Source: Rhynchopus sp. YZ270_cl-10
Taxonomy: Eukaryota > Euglenozoa > Diplonemea > Diplonemida > Diplonemidae
DNA: 64,000 nucleotides
Direction: 5' to 3'
Assembly: GCA_964035575.1 (NCBI GenBank)
Contig: OZ037860.1
Location: forward strand, 1,388,689 to 1,452,688
Part shown: piece by piece, positions 20,656 through 32,100 of the stretch
Layout: every line of letters starts with the position of its first letter
Numbering within the stretch: the first letter of the stretch is position 1
The notes under the pieces: generated by a model
The model's database searches: none
What the model was told of the DNA's origin: nothing
Seen by the model: only the letters and a program-made list of their open reading frames with translations
Program-made: the position numbers and the translations under genes

Positions 20656-23502
20656 GGAAAAAAAAATGGGGGAAGTTTAGGGGGGAAATGAAGGGGGTTC
20701 TATACCGACGATATAAAGAACAAAAAAAAAAATGGGGGGGTTGATGGGTTTGGGCTTTGGAGTCCCTTTGCAACTGACTAAGAAAGGCTGGTTCAAAAGG
20801 ACTATATTCGTATTTTTGTTGTTGTACGTTTTGTTGGGGAGGAGCAGGAAAAAAAAGGGTCTCATTTTTCTGTCTGCGGCAAGCAGATTTTTAGAGGGGG
20901 CTGAAGGCTTGGGGTCATTTGGGTCATATTTTGGGTTATATTTTTTCTTTCAGTGCCTGCCCTCCCCAGGGATGGTGTGTTGCAACCATCACATTCACTT
21001 TCTTTTATCGATGAGAAATGTGACCTAAGTATGAGATTCTTAGGTTTATCTTGTCAATTTCCTCCCTCCCTTTTTTTAGGTCAGGATTTTTAAAAGGCGA
21101 ATCCGCTCAACGATTTAAAAAAATTTTAATATAGTGGAGTGCATCCTCGGATGACTACACTAATACAACCAAGTTTTCAAAAAAAAAAAAAATCAAAAAA
21201 TAAATGCTGGTGATCTCCCCCCACACTCCCTTTTCTACCCACCTTTTGTATGCTCGCGTTCCCTTCTTTCCTATTTTCCCCTTCCTCCCAGATTCTGTTC
21301 TTTCTACCTTCTTTGTTTGATCTGTTTGGGTCAGGGGAAGTACTAGGTGTGCTCAAAGAAAAGAAAAAAAAAACGGTTTTGATATAGGGGGGGTCCGTAA
21401 TTTGACCGGTTCTGACCGGGCACTTGATTATAATAATCTATCAGAGCGCAGATCAGATCTTAACCATGTACTGCAGGGAAGGCATGGCTTCTGGCCTACC
21501 CACGGTGTACTGGGTCACACCAAAAGATACACTGTCATGAGAGGGCTTTTTGTATTTCAAATCACATTGATTTGCACCCTGCCCCATGGAAACCGTGTAC
21601 CATTCAGTGAAGCACACTCTCTGGGGTTCGATGGCCCGCAGAGAACCAGCGGCCGCACACTAGTGTGCCGTACACTATTTACTCTCACTTTTGATGTCCA
21701 ATTGACTTTGGGTACAGTGCCTCATGTCATCTTTAATAAGGTTTTCTTTTACTCTTTTGTGTTTTCATGCGGATGGCTGGCATCGTACAGTGGGTCCGTT
21801 GGAGGCCTGCATCAACGATTCCCTTTCGATTTTGTCTCATTTTTTTTCAACATGGCTACGCAGAGGCTCACGACCATCTTATCAAACATTGTTGGGGGGT
21901 ATCAAAAATAACCCCATCACCACCGTTCCCTGAAGCAATGTACTTCCCCCCCAGAGAAAATAGCGGTCCACGAAGCGAGATATAGACGAGGAACATTTGC
22001 GTGGAGCTCATACGATAAAAAAAAAGCGAGGTGTCAATCACGTCGTCAATTATTCAAAGAAAAATAATACAAAACAAAACAAAACTTGAAACGATAAATG
22101 TTCCCAGAGACGTACATTCATTCTTCAAGTATCTTCGTCTTTGGTACTGTAAGGCCCCTACCCCACACGGCACCCAGAACACCTGAAAATAAAGAACTCG
22201 GTGGGCGCGTGCAGTAAAAACACCCCCACCCCGCTGAACAGGTAAGTTTTTTTTTTATCTTCTTCTTCTTCTTCTTCTCTCTCTCTCTCCCTTTGTACTA
22301 CTATTTTTTTTGTCGTATGGAAAAAAGGGTTGAGATTGCGCCACTGATCTCTCAATCAACTGTTTTTGTTTGGTTTTGGGTTTTTTGGTGCACAAACAGA
22401 AGCGATACAAAACAAAAAAAAATTCCTAGTCACAATGTCTGCACAGGAACCAATACAGCACTCCAAATAAGGTTGGGGATTTTGTGGGTACTTTTGGTGT
22501 GGCTGCATGAGGGGGTGCAAGAAGTGTGCAGGAAGTGCGAATCACCCCACTTCAGCTACATTAAATTTAGCGATTTTTTTGGGGTTTTTTTTTTGACGCC
22601 AGCCATATTTAGAGACTGTACCAAGGTTCTTTTGAGTCGACTGCATTTCCAAAGTAACTCTGCAGGATCATCTCGCCAATTTTACTCACTGTGTGTTGTT
22701 TTTTTACACAGGGTCAGATTAATTCATAATAAAAGCAATGTACTCCATACATTAGGTACTTTTTTTTGGGCAGAGAATATTTTGTACTTATTTTTATTGT
22801 TTGGGTGCATGTAGTGTACCCAGTTATACCTTCTATTCAGTAGAATAGACAGTATACGGAATAATTTATTTTTGGTACATTGTCACGAGAGGGCTTTGTA
22901 TTGCAAGTATTTATGTATGATATGTACACACCATCCTACTTCAACCACACACCCGCGTTATTTTGCCTTTGTATTTTTTGATATTTTATGATCGGCAAAT
23001 GAACGGGTTACCTTCGATCTCCTTTAGGGAAAAATATTCACAGATGTTTTTTTTTTCTTTTTTATCCCTCAGATACCGTGTAATCTCTGTTATTTTCCTT
23101 TTAAGGTCCACTACGGCAGTTCATTTTGTTGTTGCAAAATATAGCCTTTTTTTTAGTCGATAAAAAATGAGGAAATGGCGTTTGTCCAGGGGTGATGGTA
23201 ATAAAGACTAGACGTTTATTTTCATCCTTTCTCTGAAAAGGTGCTTTTTGTATGTACACTGAGCAATATTTTTCAACTTTTTTTTTTTAAAATAGGTGGC
23301 TAAGCACTGAGACGCTTAGGTTCATCTTACAAGAGAAACTTTTTTTATTTTATTTTTTTCTACAAAGCGTAGCTTAAAGGAGAAATAGTTCCTCAGATAC
23401 GGTCGCCAATCTCCCCTCAAACAGGGTAATTGTGCAATCAACGAAAAAACCTTTTTTTTTTTTTCCCTTTTACTTACCTATCAGAGTTACTATTTTTTTG
23501 TT

Positions 23503-23545
23503 GTCCGCCGATGAACGGTGAGACGTTTGCACTTTTCACCTTCTC
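23503..23545 (+). repeat. Repeat family R3 (7 good copies)
   Basis: Key words are GTCCGCTGATGAACGGTGAG, GCGTTTTGCACTTTCAACTT. Copies: 17814, 23503, 24203, 24401, 25885, 27291 and 34848, with 3' half-copies near 28683, 37474, 42005 and in R5. All are on this strand. Confidence 0.75.
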
Positions 23546-24603
23546 TTTCTTTTATGCTAAAGATACATCACCACTGTGTACACTTACCTATGAATCCATA
23601 TCCCCCATTCGCCCCTGCCTGGGAAAAGTCGCCAGATGTCAGCAACAACGTAGCCAAAAAAGCAAACAAAACAAACAAAACTGATACAGCCAAGCTTTTT
23701 TTTTCTCAATGAATAAACAGCACCATTTTTTTGTTGAAAGAAAATGGGTTGTCAGGGATTCAGACCAAAGGGAGGTTCCCTCGCGCTCCCAGCTCTGCCA
23801 TGCTTTTTTAGGGATGAGGTGTACCGTTTGCAGGATGTCTTAACATTTTTCAAAAAGGTGGCAGTGGGGAGTCAGAACCTTTGTTTACAGATTTTATTTT
23901 AATCATTTTTCCCTTTCCAAAACAAGAACACGCCATTTTATATCTTTTTTTTTATACATTGTTGGAGTAGTGTAGTTGCCTCGGTTGTGTTGCCACAGTT
24001 TGTGCAAATCTCCACTTTTTTTCAACGCATTCTCACCTTTGAGTACTCTATTCTGGCTTGAAAAGTGGTTTGTAAAAAAAAGGGGTGTGTAACAGAATGT
24101 GTTTTACGATGTGATTGATGTGAGAAATATTCAGCTTTCATTCAGTCAAGGTGAGGCTAAGGTTCACCTTACCAACTTTTCTTTTCAAGTTTTAATTAGT
24201 GCTCGCCCGATGAACGGTGAGGGGTTTGCACTTTCAACTTCTCTTTTATTCTTTTATTGGGTCGCCTTCATTTTATTGACCAGAGAGAGAGAGAGAGAGA
24301 GGCACATTCATCTTTCAAGTTTGCCTCTTTCTTTTGACTATGCACTGCGATGCTTAGGTTCATCTTACAGTTTTCTTTTTCTCTTTATTTTTATGCTTGC
24401 GTCCGCTGATGAACGAGGCGTTTTGCACTTTTCTACTTCTCTTTATATTTTTTGCACATCAGGTTGACAGAGGAAATGACAGCAGGGGACAGCATACAAA
24501 AAAAAAACACTTTCTCCCTCCCATTCTCCCCTCCCTCCCCTTCTCAGTTTTAGTCTTCGCCGTGCTGCACATTTCGTTACTCACACGGTAGGGTGCAGCC
24601 TCT

Positions 24604-24684
24604 GAGCTGGAGTCAAACGGGAGTCTTAACTAGAGGGTGTGGCCACACCCGCTTAGTTGAGACTCCAGCTTTTGGTCCAGCTCA
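24604..24684. mobile_element. 81-bp near-palindrome
   Basis: GAGCTGGAGTC and GGAGTCTTAACTAGAGGGTGTGG in the left arm pair with the reverse complement on the right, with GGCC at the centre near 24641-24644. It is a foldback element or transposon remnant; nothing is coded. Confidence 0.6.
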
Positions 24685-26160
24685 GGGGGTGGACCCCACC
24701 GTGCACATAAGTCCCCCCCCTCATCCCCACAATATCTTAGCTCTAATACCATTTAACACCCCCCCGCCTTCCCCCTGCGCAGTGAAGTCCGGCCGGCCCT
24801 GCCCGTCCACTATCTTTTTTTCCTTTTCTTTCCAAATTTTTTGTGGACTACACTGCCCCCCCCTGCATCTCGCCCCAGACTATTGCATCGTGATCAATCC
24901 ACACTTACCTTTTTGCTAAGGTCGTTCGTCAAAAAAAAAGGGGTGGCATGTGAGTTGGCGTGCTGTAGCCATTCATGTGATCCCCTCAAACCAACGCTCC
25001 ACACGAGAGAACGTCTGTACACACCGTATCAAACCCCCCATATTTTTTCTTTTTCTTTTTTCATGTGTGTGTGTGTGCCGAAAAAAAGTGAGGGGTTTGT
25101 CCCCCCCCACGACACCTCTTGATACTCACTCCCTTAAAGGGGCTTGGTATTGAATAGGGATAGGCGTGTGTGTGTGTGTGTGTTTGATAACTAATAGGGG
25201 GGTAATTCTTACGCAGAATATGGCCCCAAATGTGTGTATGTGTGTGTTTCCCCCCATAGTTGTATTGCTAGTTTTTCTTTATATACCCCCACAACAAAGA
25301 GGAGGCGATGTCGAGGGACAGCTTCATCCTCCTTTGTTTTTTCATTTTAACTAGTGCCCATGTGCCATGTGCAGCTGTTTTGCATTTCAACGTCTCTCTA
25401 TTTAATTTTTTTTTTATAGAAATGTTGTTACGATAACCACGCATGAGGGGTTTATGTTCATCTTAGAAACGTTTATCCCCTTCTTTTTCTTTCTTTTTAT
25501 AAATCTCCAAATGCTCTGAAGGTGGTTTCTATTTCTGTGAAGAAACTCAGTGCTTGCGCCTTGGATATATGCTAATTGCGTGTGTGAGGAGAAAAAAAAC
25601 TACAACGTTTCCAGCATTTTTCTTGTGTGGGTTTTTTTTGAAGGTGACTGGCGTGATAGGCTTCGGTTCCTTACAAACCTTACACAGACAAACAGTTTCT
25701 GTACTTTCGTTCATTCGGGGGGGATTTTTTCTTTTTAGCCCACACAGCTTTTGACTGCCTTTGCCTGATTAGGATGTGTGCCAAGGGGCCCATTCATCGT
25801 ATCAAAGAGTTTCTTTTTTATTTGGTGCAGCCGGTCATGTTCCAAGGCACACTGTCACGAGAGGGCTTTGTATTTCAACTCTATTCTGATGAAAGTTGAG
25901 GCGTTTTGCACTTTCAACTTCTCAAGGTGACTAAGCACCTTTGGAGGCCGAGGTTCATGGTAAAAGCTTTTCTTTATTTTCTCTCTTTTGTGTCTTTTTA
26001 TTAAATAGGTACAGGGCATAAAGCAGGTGTAAGGTCAGCTTGCCCTGCGTGAGATGATACCCGTGAGAGCATCCCCATTTTCATCGTTTTCAACTGTCTT
26101 GTTGCAGCGTGGAAAGATGCTCATCGTTTGTTGTGTTTTTTGTTTTTTGTCTTTTAATTA

Positions 26161-26600
26161 CCGTCTTTTGAAAAATTATGGACCAGAAAAATAGGTCCAT
26201 AAAAAAAAAAAATCCCAAAAAGTCCATAATTGTTCTGGTCCATCATTGTTCTAGTCCATGTTATTTCTGGTCCATCTGTGTTAGGCTTTTTTTTTTTGAA
26301 CTTGTCCATTTTCAGACCCATTCCGAGCTTTCGGTACCGCACGTTGGCGGGGCATCTCGGCTTATATGTGGGCCCGGTAGACCCATTCCGAGCTTTCTCC
26401 CCACACAAGCGGTCGTCGCACGCGCTTCGCGCGCGCGACTCCCTGTCAAAATTCTGGACAAGTACAAAAAAACCCCACACATATGTCGGACCAGAAAAAT
26501 AGGTCCATAAAAAAAAAAAATCCCAAAAGGTCCATAATTGTTCTGGTCCATCATTATTCTGGTCCATGTTATTTCTGGTCCATATTTTTTCAAAAGACGG
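26161..26600. mobile_element. 440-bp terminal-inverted-repeat element with TA duplications
   Basis: The ends CCGTCTTTTG and CAAAAGACGG are perfect, with TA on each side (26159-26160 and 26601-26602). Just inside, a ~100-base block of TCCATAATT / TCTGGTCCATC words is present as two direct copies (26183-26277 and 26484-26583). The core carries CCCATTCCGAGCTTTC twice and a CG-rich palindromic word. It resembles a mariner-type MITE. It has no transposase. Confidence 0.75.
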
Positions 26601-27370
26601 TATAAGATGAGTGTGCACAATGAGGCACACTTAGTTTTTTTATTCTTCTTTTTCTTTTTCTTTTTCTTTTTGTTTCAGTATCTTTGTCGATAGCATTGAA
26701 AAACGAGTGTCATTTCAAGTTTTTTTGTGTGCCCATTAAGAAAAGTGAGGAAGCACTTCGGTGCACTCTCACAAAATGCTTTCAATTCTTTGAACTAAAA
26801 GTGTATGAATTTCAGGTTTTGTGTACCCATTTTCATCTTTTCGAAACAAGGGGTATCAAAAGGTGTCTTATCCACACTATATTCGGTAATCGAAGAAATG
26901 TGTATGTGCCGTGGACTCTGTTTCTTTTTCCTTTTCCTTTTTCTTTTTCTTTTGAAACACATTTGAGGTGAACTACGCACAGTGATGCTTGAGTTCATCT
27001 TACCAACTTTCTTACTTTTTGTCAGGTTTGTTTTAAAATTTTTAAAAACCGTTTTTGTCCCCCTGTATACCCACCCCACCCACACTCCCAAAGGAAGCGC
27101 TATGTGTGCCCACCGAAGTGATTGTCGACAACAAAACAAAGAAAAGTGATCATGCAATCGTACGGAACCCGTGGAGATACCAAAATATATTAAAATGCTG
27201 CCAAAACCAGAGTTTTTTATCCTCTGATCTCTTTCGTAGGTGGGTACGCTTAGTATATTATTTTACCCTTTTTTCCCCCCTCAGTGTCCGTCCGCCGATG
27301 AACGGTGGCGTTTTGTACTTTGAACTTTATAGGTGACTATGCACGAAAGGCTTAGGGTCATCTTATAACA

Positions 27371-27586
27371 CGGATGCTGCCAGATCTGGCCAGATTTGGG
27401 GGCCAATTTCCCAGATCTGGCTCGTTTTCCAGATGTGGAGATCTTGTTTCCAGATCTGGCCAGATCTGGCCAGATCTGGGACGTCTGTGAAAATTTTTTT
27501 TTCAAAAAAAAAAAAAAAAAATTCCAGATCTGGCCAGATCTGGGCGGCCCAGATCTGGAGATCTGGCCAGATCTGGCAGCATCCGT
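27371..27586. mobile_element. Foldback element built from CCAGATCTGG, inserted in an R1 repeat
   Basis: The ends ACACGGATGCTGCC and GGCAGCATCCGTGT are perfect inverted repeats. The interior is about ten copies of CCAGATCTGG or variants around an A/T-run centre. It sits inside an R1 repeat: CATCTTATA lies before it and TATAAAATTTTC follows it, as in uninterrupted R1 copies, so TATA (or TTATA) looks like a target duplication. The insertion is therefore younger than that R1 copy. Confidence 0.7.
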
Positions 27587-27616
27587 GTTATAAAATTTTC
27601 ATTTCTTTTTTCTCAT

Positions 27617-27790
27617 CATGTTATCACCCCCTTCCCAATCAGGATGGGGAAAATGGCTGTGTCCCTGCTTACAGTTTCCCTGTTAGCAGCTCCCAAGGGC
27701 AACACTCGGTGGTTCGATAACCCGTGGAGTGTCAGTGTCTGCGTCCCAGAGGCGTTTTGCACTATCAACGTCACTTTCTTCTTTGTGGAT
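27617..27790 (+). repeat. Repeat R5, copy 1
   Basis: About 170 bases match 46636-46792: TCAGGATGGGGAAA, TGTGTCCCTGCTTACAGTTT, CCCTGTTAGC and CCCAGAGGCGTTTTGCACT are shared. This copy has an extra GGTTCGATAACCC, which resembles a pol III B box and may mean a SINE origin (weak). A shorter relative is in ARL3 intron 1 near 41966-42040. Confidence 0.75.
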
Positions 27791-28193
27791 GAGGCTGCCC
27801 GCACGCGTTCTAGACTCAATATGGAGTGCTCTGTGTGATGTGTCTTTTTTTGACAGCCACGGTTATTGGCGATACTTGCAAAACAAAACAACGCGAATTC
27901 AAACAAAAAGAAAACTAAAACTACCAACAATGTAAGGGAGAGGAATCTTTTTGGAACCTCATGACAAGAAGTTTCCAGGAAAAATACCCCCACTTTTAAG
28001 TATTTCAAAAAAAAAAAAACGAAACATAAAAATAACGACGACAAACTAATGAATTGTTCATCAAAAAAAATAGTCGAAAAAGAAGTTTGAGACGACGGAT
28101 TGCCTCTCCCAATACTCCTGTGTTCATATTATTACACATGGAAAATGAAATGAAAAAAAAACAACAACAATAATCCACCCTTCATAGCCCACC

Positions 28194-28260
28194 TGACTTG
28201 AGGCAGACTTTTAGAGTCCGCCATGGTCCGCCTCAACTGAGGCAGACTCAGGCGGGACTA
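28194..28260. repeat. Palindromic block, GAGTCCGCC family
   Basis: Words GAGTCCGCC, GTCCGCCTCAACTGAGGC and GACTCAGGCGGGAC form an imperfect palindrome. The family is the one seen at 9712-9838. Confidence 0.5.
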
Positions 28261-29158
28261 ATGAAGTGTACCAATCCGTCGTTTTCTTCTTCTTCTTTTC
28301 TTCTGTTGAAAATGTAAATCACATTCATCGGTCAACGCCATTCAGCCTTTTTTCCCCCTCCCAGTGAATATGGGAGTTTTTATTCCTCAGTTAGTTTCGC
28401 CGTGCTACATCCCCAGCGAATAATACTCTTAAATAGTGGAGTTCATCCTCGGGTGTCTACACTAATACAAAAAAATACCCTTCACAGTGAACCTGAGGAG
28501 TAAAAAACCAGCTTCTACTTATATCATTCGTTCTCCCTTTTCTCTCTTCCCTTCCCTAAAAAAAACAAAAAAAAACAAAAAAAAAATCAAATCTTTCAAT
28601 AGTTCGGTCCCTTTCCCAAAAAAGGGTGATATTTTATGGTTTTATGGGGTGGTTGGAGGGGGTTTAGAGGGGGTCATGGCGTGTGCACTTTCAGCTTTTT
28701 CTTTTTTTTTTCGCTTAGGTCCAACCAAAACAAATCTTTTATTCTCTTTTTGTTTCAAAAAAAAAAAGAAAGCACCTATGCTGCAATACGATACCCCCCC
28801 TTCCCCATTCCCCCTGATTTCCTCTTTGCTCACTATATCACGAAGTCACATCAACAGAGAGTCTTTTGGCTTATCCCAGGCCTCTCTTTTCTTACGTCGT
28901 TTCAAGGCAACCTTGAAAATAACTTAGCTCCAACTGAAATCAAACTCGAATAATTTCAGTGAAATTACCGCATCTCATGAAAAAGACAATTTTTCTTCTA
29001 GGAACTACTCGCATTTGCTTTTTTTTTTTCAACCACATATATTTCAAACCTACATGCCAACAACACCATTTTTCCACAGAACCAACCCTCCCCATCCTTT
29101 CCTTTCAGACACCCTACCACCCCCACCCCCCTCTACCGACTACCCAACATACAATGGG

Positions 29159-32100
29159 ATGAGAAGCACCAGACATGACTCGGTCCACCAGTATTCATGT
29201 CTTATTCATCGGCGGAAGCCGTCGGTGGGGAACACTATGGTTCCGACTGGGGAGTACCGACTGTTTGGGGTACCCGACGCACGCATCACGTTTAAGGTTC
29301 CGGAGGGGGTCGGGTTTGTGCTTGCGGGGCGGTGTCGGTATGTGAGGGTGGTTGCGACGGACCAAGCGTCGTTGCAAGGGATGTTCACAACGTTCTGGAG
29401 AAGTGACCGTTTGGTTAAGCTGGAGGTCGAAAAACTCGAAGACATCGACAGCGAAGTCGCGGCCATCCCCTACCCCCCCAAAACCGTTCTGAGCTACCGC
29501 GTCACCGACCCAACCCCAGGGGTGGTAGCGTACTACTGCATCCGGTCAGTCCTCCCCGCCACCGTCTCACTTCAAGTAGAAATCGCAATGAGCGAGGAAG
29601 GACCTTGGATGACGACCCATACTAACAAGGATATTAGCTTAAACCGAACCTGGTCTCGGGTGTTCCCAACACGGCATGTGCAATGTCCATTTGGAACGCA
29701 GCCGTTTGAAAAGAAATTTCATGCGAGGTTTTATGTAGAGCATTGCGAAGAAGGGCAAGAGGAGCTGTGTCGGTGTGCGATTTTGGGGCAGCGGCAGAAC
29801 GCTATTCGCGCCTCGGTGTATGTGTTCTCGATGATCCACAACAAACAGACGGAGGTGGTGGTGGAGTGTCTACTTGCACCGCCGCCTGGGCCGGTTAATT
29901 TACCTAGACCGTTGAAGCTGGTTGGGACGTTGTCTGTCTACGAACGGCTGGGAAAAAGATTTCACGCGAATTTTAATGAACGGAGCGGGGTCGACTTGAG
30001 GAAATGGGTTGTCGAGAGGGTCTTATCATGGCTCTGGCGGGCACGGTTCGCTACAAAGAGATATCAAGTACCCGGCGCAGATCGGGTTGCGCCTAACCCA
30101 CCGAGACAACGCTTTTCTCACATCCATTGGGAAGGCTCTGCAGACCCTCTACACTCATTCCCTTTAGTGTCGTTTTTGTTAAACGCATGGTGGCTGCTTT
30201 CTCCGAAATGCATTTCTCGGTATTCTTCGCATCTTGCCGTTTCTGTGCAAGCCGCAAATCGACAGGCAAAGCTTATATGTGACATTCTGTCAAAAAAACG
30301 GACACCAATCTTCCTTGACGTAATAGAAGAGGAAGTGGCAGCTACTCCGCGAGAGGCTGCGTCTGTTGAGGAGAAGGAGGAGGAAGAGGGGGAGGAGGAG
30401 GAGGAGGTAGAGGGTCAGCAAGGTACCCCTGCAAACCTGTTAAGTATAGAGGTCTTTAAGTCGTGGGGCTGGGGCGTGCTAATGGAGTTTGCGCCTGCAA
30501 CAGAGGCAGGCGTTGTCGCTCTGCTCAAAACAATCTTGATGCATGTCTTCGGAGCGTATGCACTCATTTATGTATCGCCGTCGCGCGAGCTGCTGTCGTT
30601 CCTGCCGTATCTGAAGCGGCCGACCGAGGCAGGGCAGACACAACAATGTCATATCTGTTCCACCGACCTTGTGTTGTATGGGTGGTCTCGAGGTATGTCG
30701 TGTTTCGAAGAAATAGTGGAGCACACTCTAGGGTGGCTACACTAATACAACCAAGTTTTCAAAAAAAAAAAAAAATCCCCAAAAAACAGGAAACGAGCTC
30801 CTCTGCAGTACCTGCCATAAGGAGGTGATGCTGTACAGCTCGCTGCTCCCTAACGCTCCGAAGGGGGAGTTTTGTATTGACGAGGTGCACGGCTTTGCTG
30901 CGCATCTGCCGCGTTTCTTTTTGATGCGCGAGGACTTTGAGATGGCATTTGCACATGGCGCCCCGCAGCAGCACTCCCGAGAGGCACATGTCTCACAACG
31001 ATGTCCATTTGCCTCAGGACGGAGAGAGGTTGACACACAAATCAACACTACCAAAGTCAACGTCGACCACACCACTGATTGCTTTCTGAAGGAAATGGCG
31101 GACGAAGCTGTGTACGGAAAACTCCCTTCGTTAGGGCTATTAGACAATAGGATTACCACTGCGATTCGCGAGGTTTATGTACAGCACGTCACAAAAACGT
31201 TTGTACAAAAAATTCAAGGACTCTGCCATGACAAGGCATCGGCGGCACGAAAGGGGGAATGCGAAAGGGCCTTGCTGCTGAGTGGCCACATCGAGGAAGA
31301 GAAGGCACGTCTGACGAACCTGGTCATTGCGGAGCAACACCACATCCATTCCTTGGTGCACGAAATCCAGCAGCTGAACTTCAAATCTGATGCAAACAAT
31401 GACCTCCTCCCTAGCCTCTCTGCGTCAGAAATGAGTCTACAATGGCTTCTTCTTGACATAGGTCGCGAATCAGATTCAAAATCCACAAGCCGTGACTACG
31501 ACTCCGATGCAGAAGCTGCAGCCACCCACGCCGCCACCCATCTAGGCAACGACGGACTCAAAGAAGGGAACATCTTCCGCAAAAAGGTGGTCTCCAACGT
31601 TCTCTCCCAAATCGTTCAAAAAAAACCCAAAAATACCCTGCACAAAGTCACTGCTTCGTTAAAAACCTTGAAGCAGGGTGCGGCACATAAAATTGACACC
31701 AAAATCGCCTCCCCAGAATCGTCTCCACCAGGGTCACCACGGAATGCAGGGGTCTTCGAATCTGTGGTGTTCTCCTCTGCCCAATTGGTCCAGGATTTGC
31801 AATACAACTATGAAGGCGGTATTCGACCTTCTGTACCACGACCGCCACCGCTGCCTCCTGCATTAGGAGCAAATGACGTTCTCCCTCCACCCCCAGAACC
31901 AGAGCCAGAACCTCCATCCGAAAACGCCTCCGACCAACCCGAAGGTGAAATCGTTGAGGCAATAGAAGGCCGACACGAGAGGGATTCGCAGGAGTCTTCT
32001 TCCTCTTCTTCCTCTGAGGGTCCACCGTCTCCGGTGTCCGAAAACCCGTCTGAAGTGGAGTCTGCATTTGACGTCGCGCCTATGGGAGAAGAGGCCGAGA

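Larger units (their letters stand above)
20656..29158. other. Gene-poor region: mosaic of short repeats and foldback elements
   Basis: No open frame has protein-like composition on either strand; the longest runs cross repeats (for example 21402-21911 spans an R2 copy). The region contains most short-repeat copies: R1 at 21021, 23294, 24148, 24335, 25924, 26967 and 27331; R2 at 21526, 22877 and 25848; R3 at 23503, 24203, 24401, 25885 and 27291; R4 at 21133 and 28435; R8 at 22105 and 24282; R5 at 27617. It also holds the foldback elements at 24604, 26161, 27371 and 28194 and several microsatellites. 22200-22870 and 27800-28180 are A/T-rich with nothing I recognise. Confidence 0.6.

Noticed and set aside
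21402-21911. 169-codon open frame in the gene-poor region
   Set aside because: It runs through an R2 repeat and a block shared with 37191 onward, shows no protein-like pattern, and overlapping frames are equally open.
23503-23530. CTGATGA in R3 as a hammerhead ribozyme core
   Set aside because: The GAAA partner and flanking stems that a hammerhead needs are not present in the copies I read.
27711-27723. GGTTCGATAACCC as a tRNA T-arm or pol III B box
   Set aside because: No tRNA cloverleaf can be built around it and the second R5 copy lacks it. It is noted only as a weak SINE hint.
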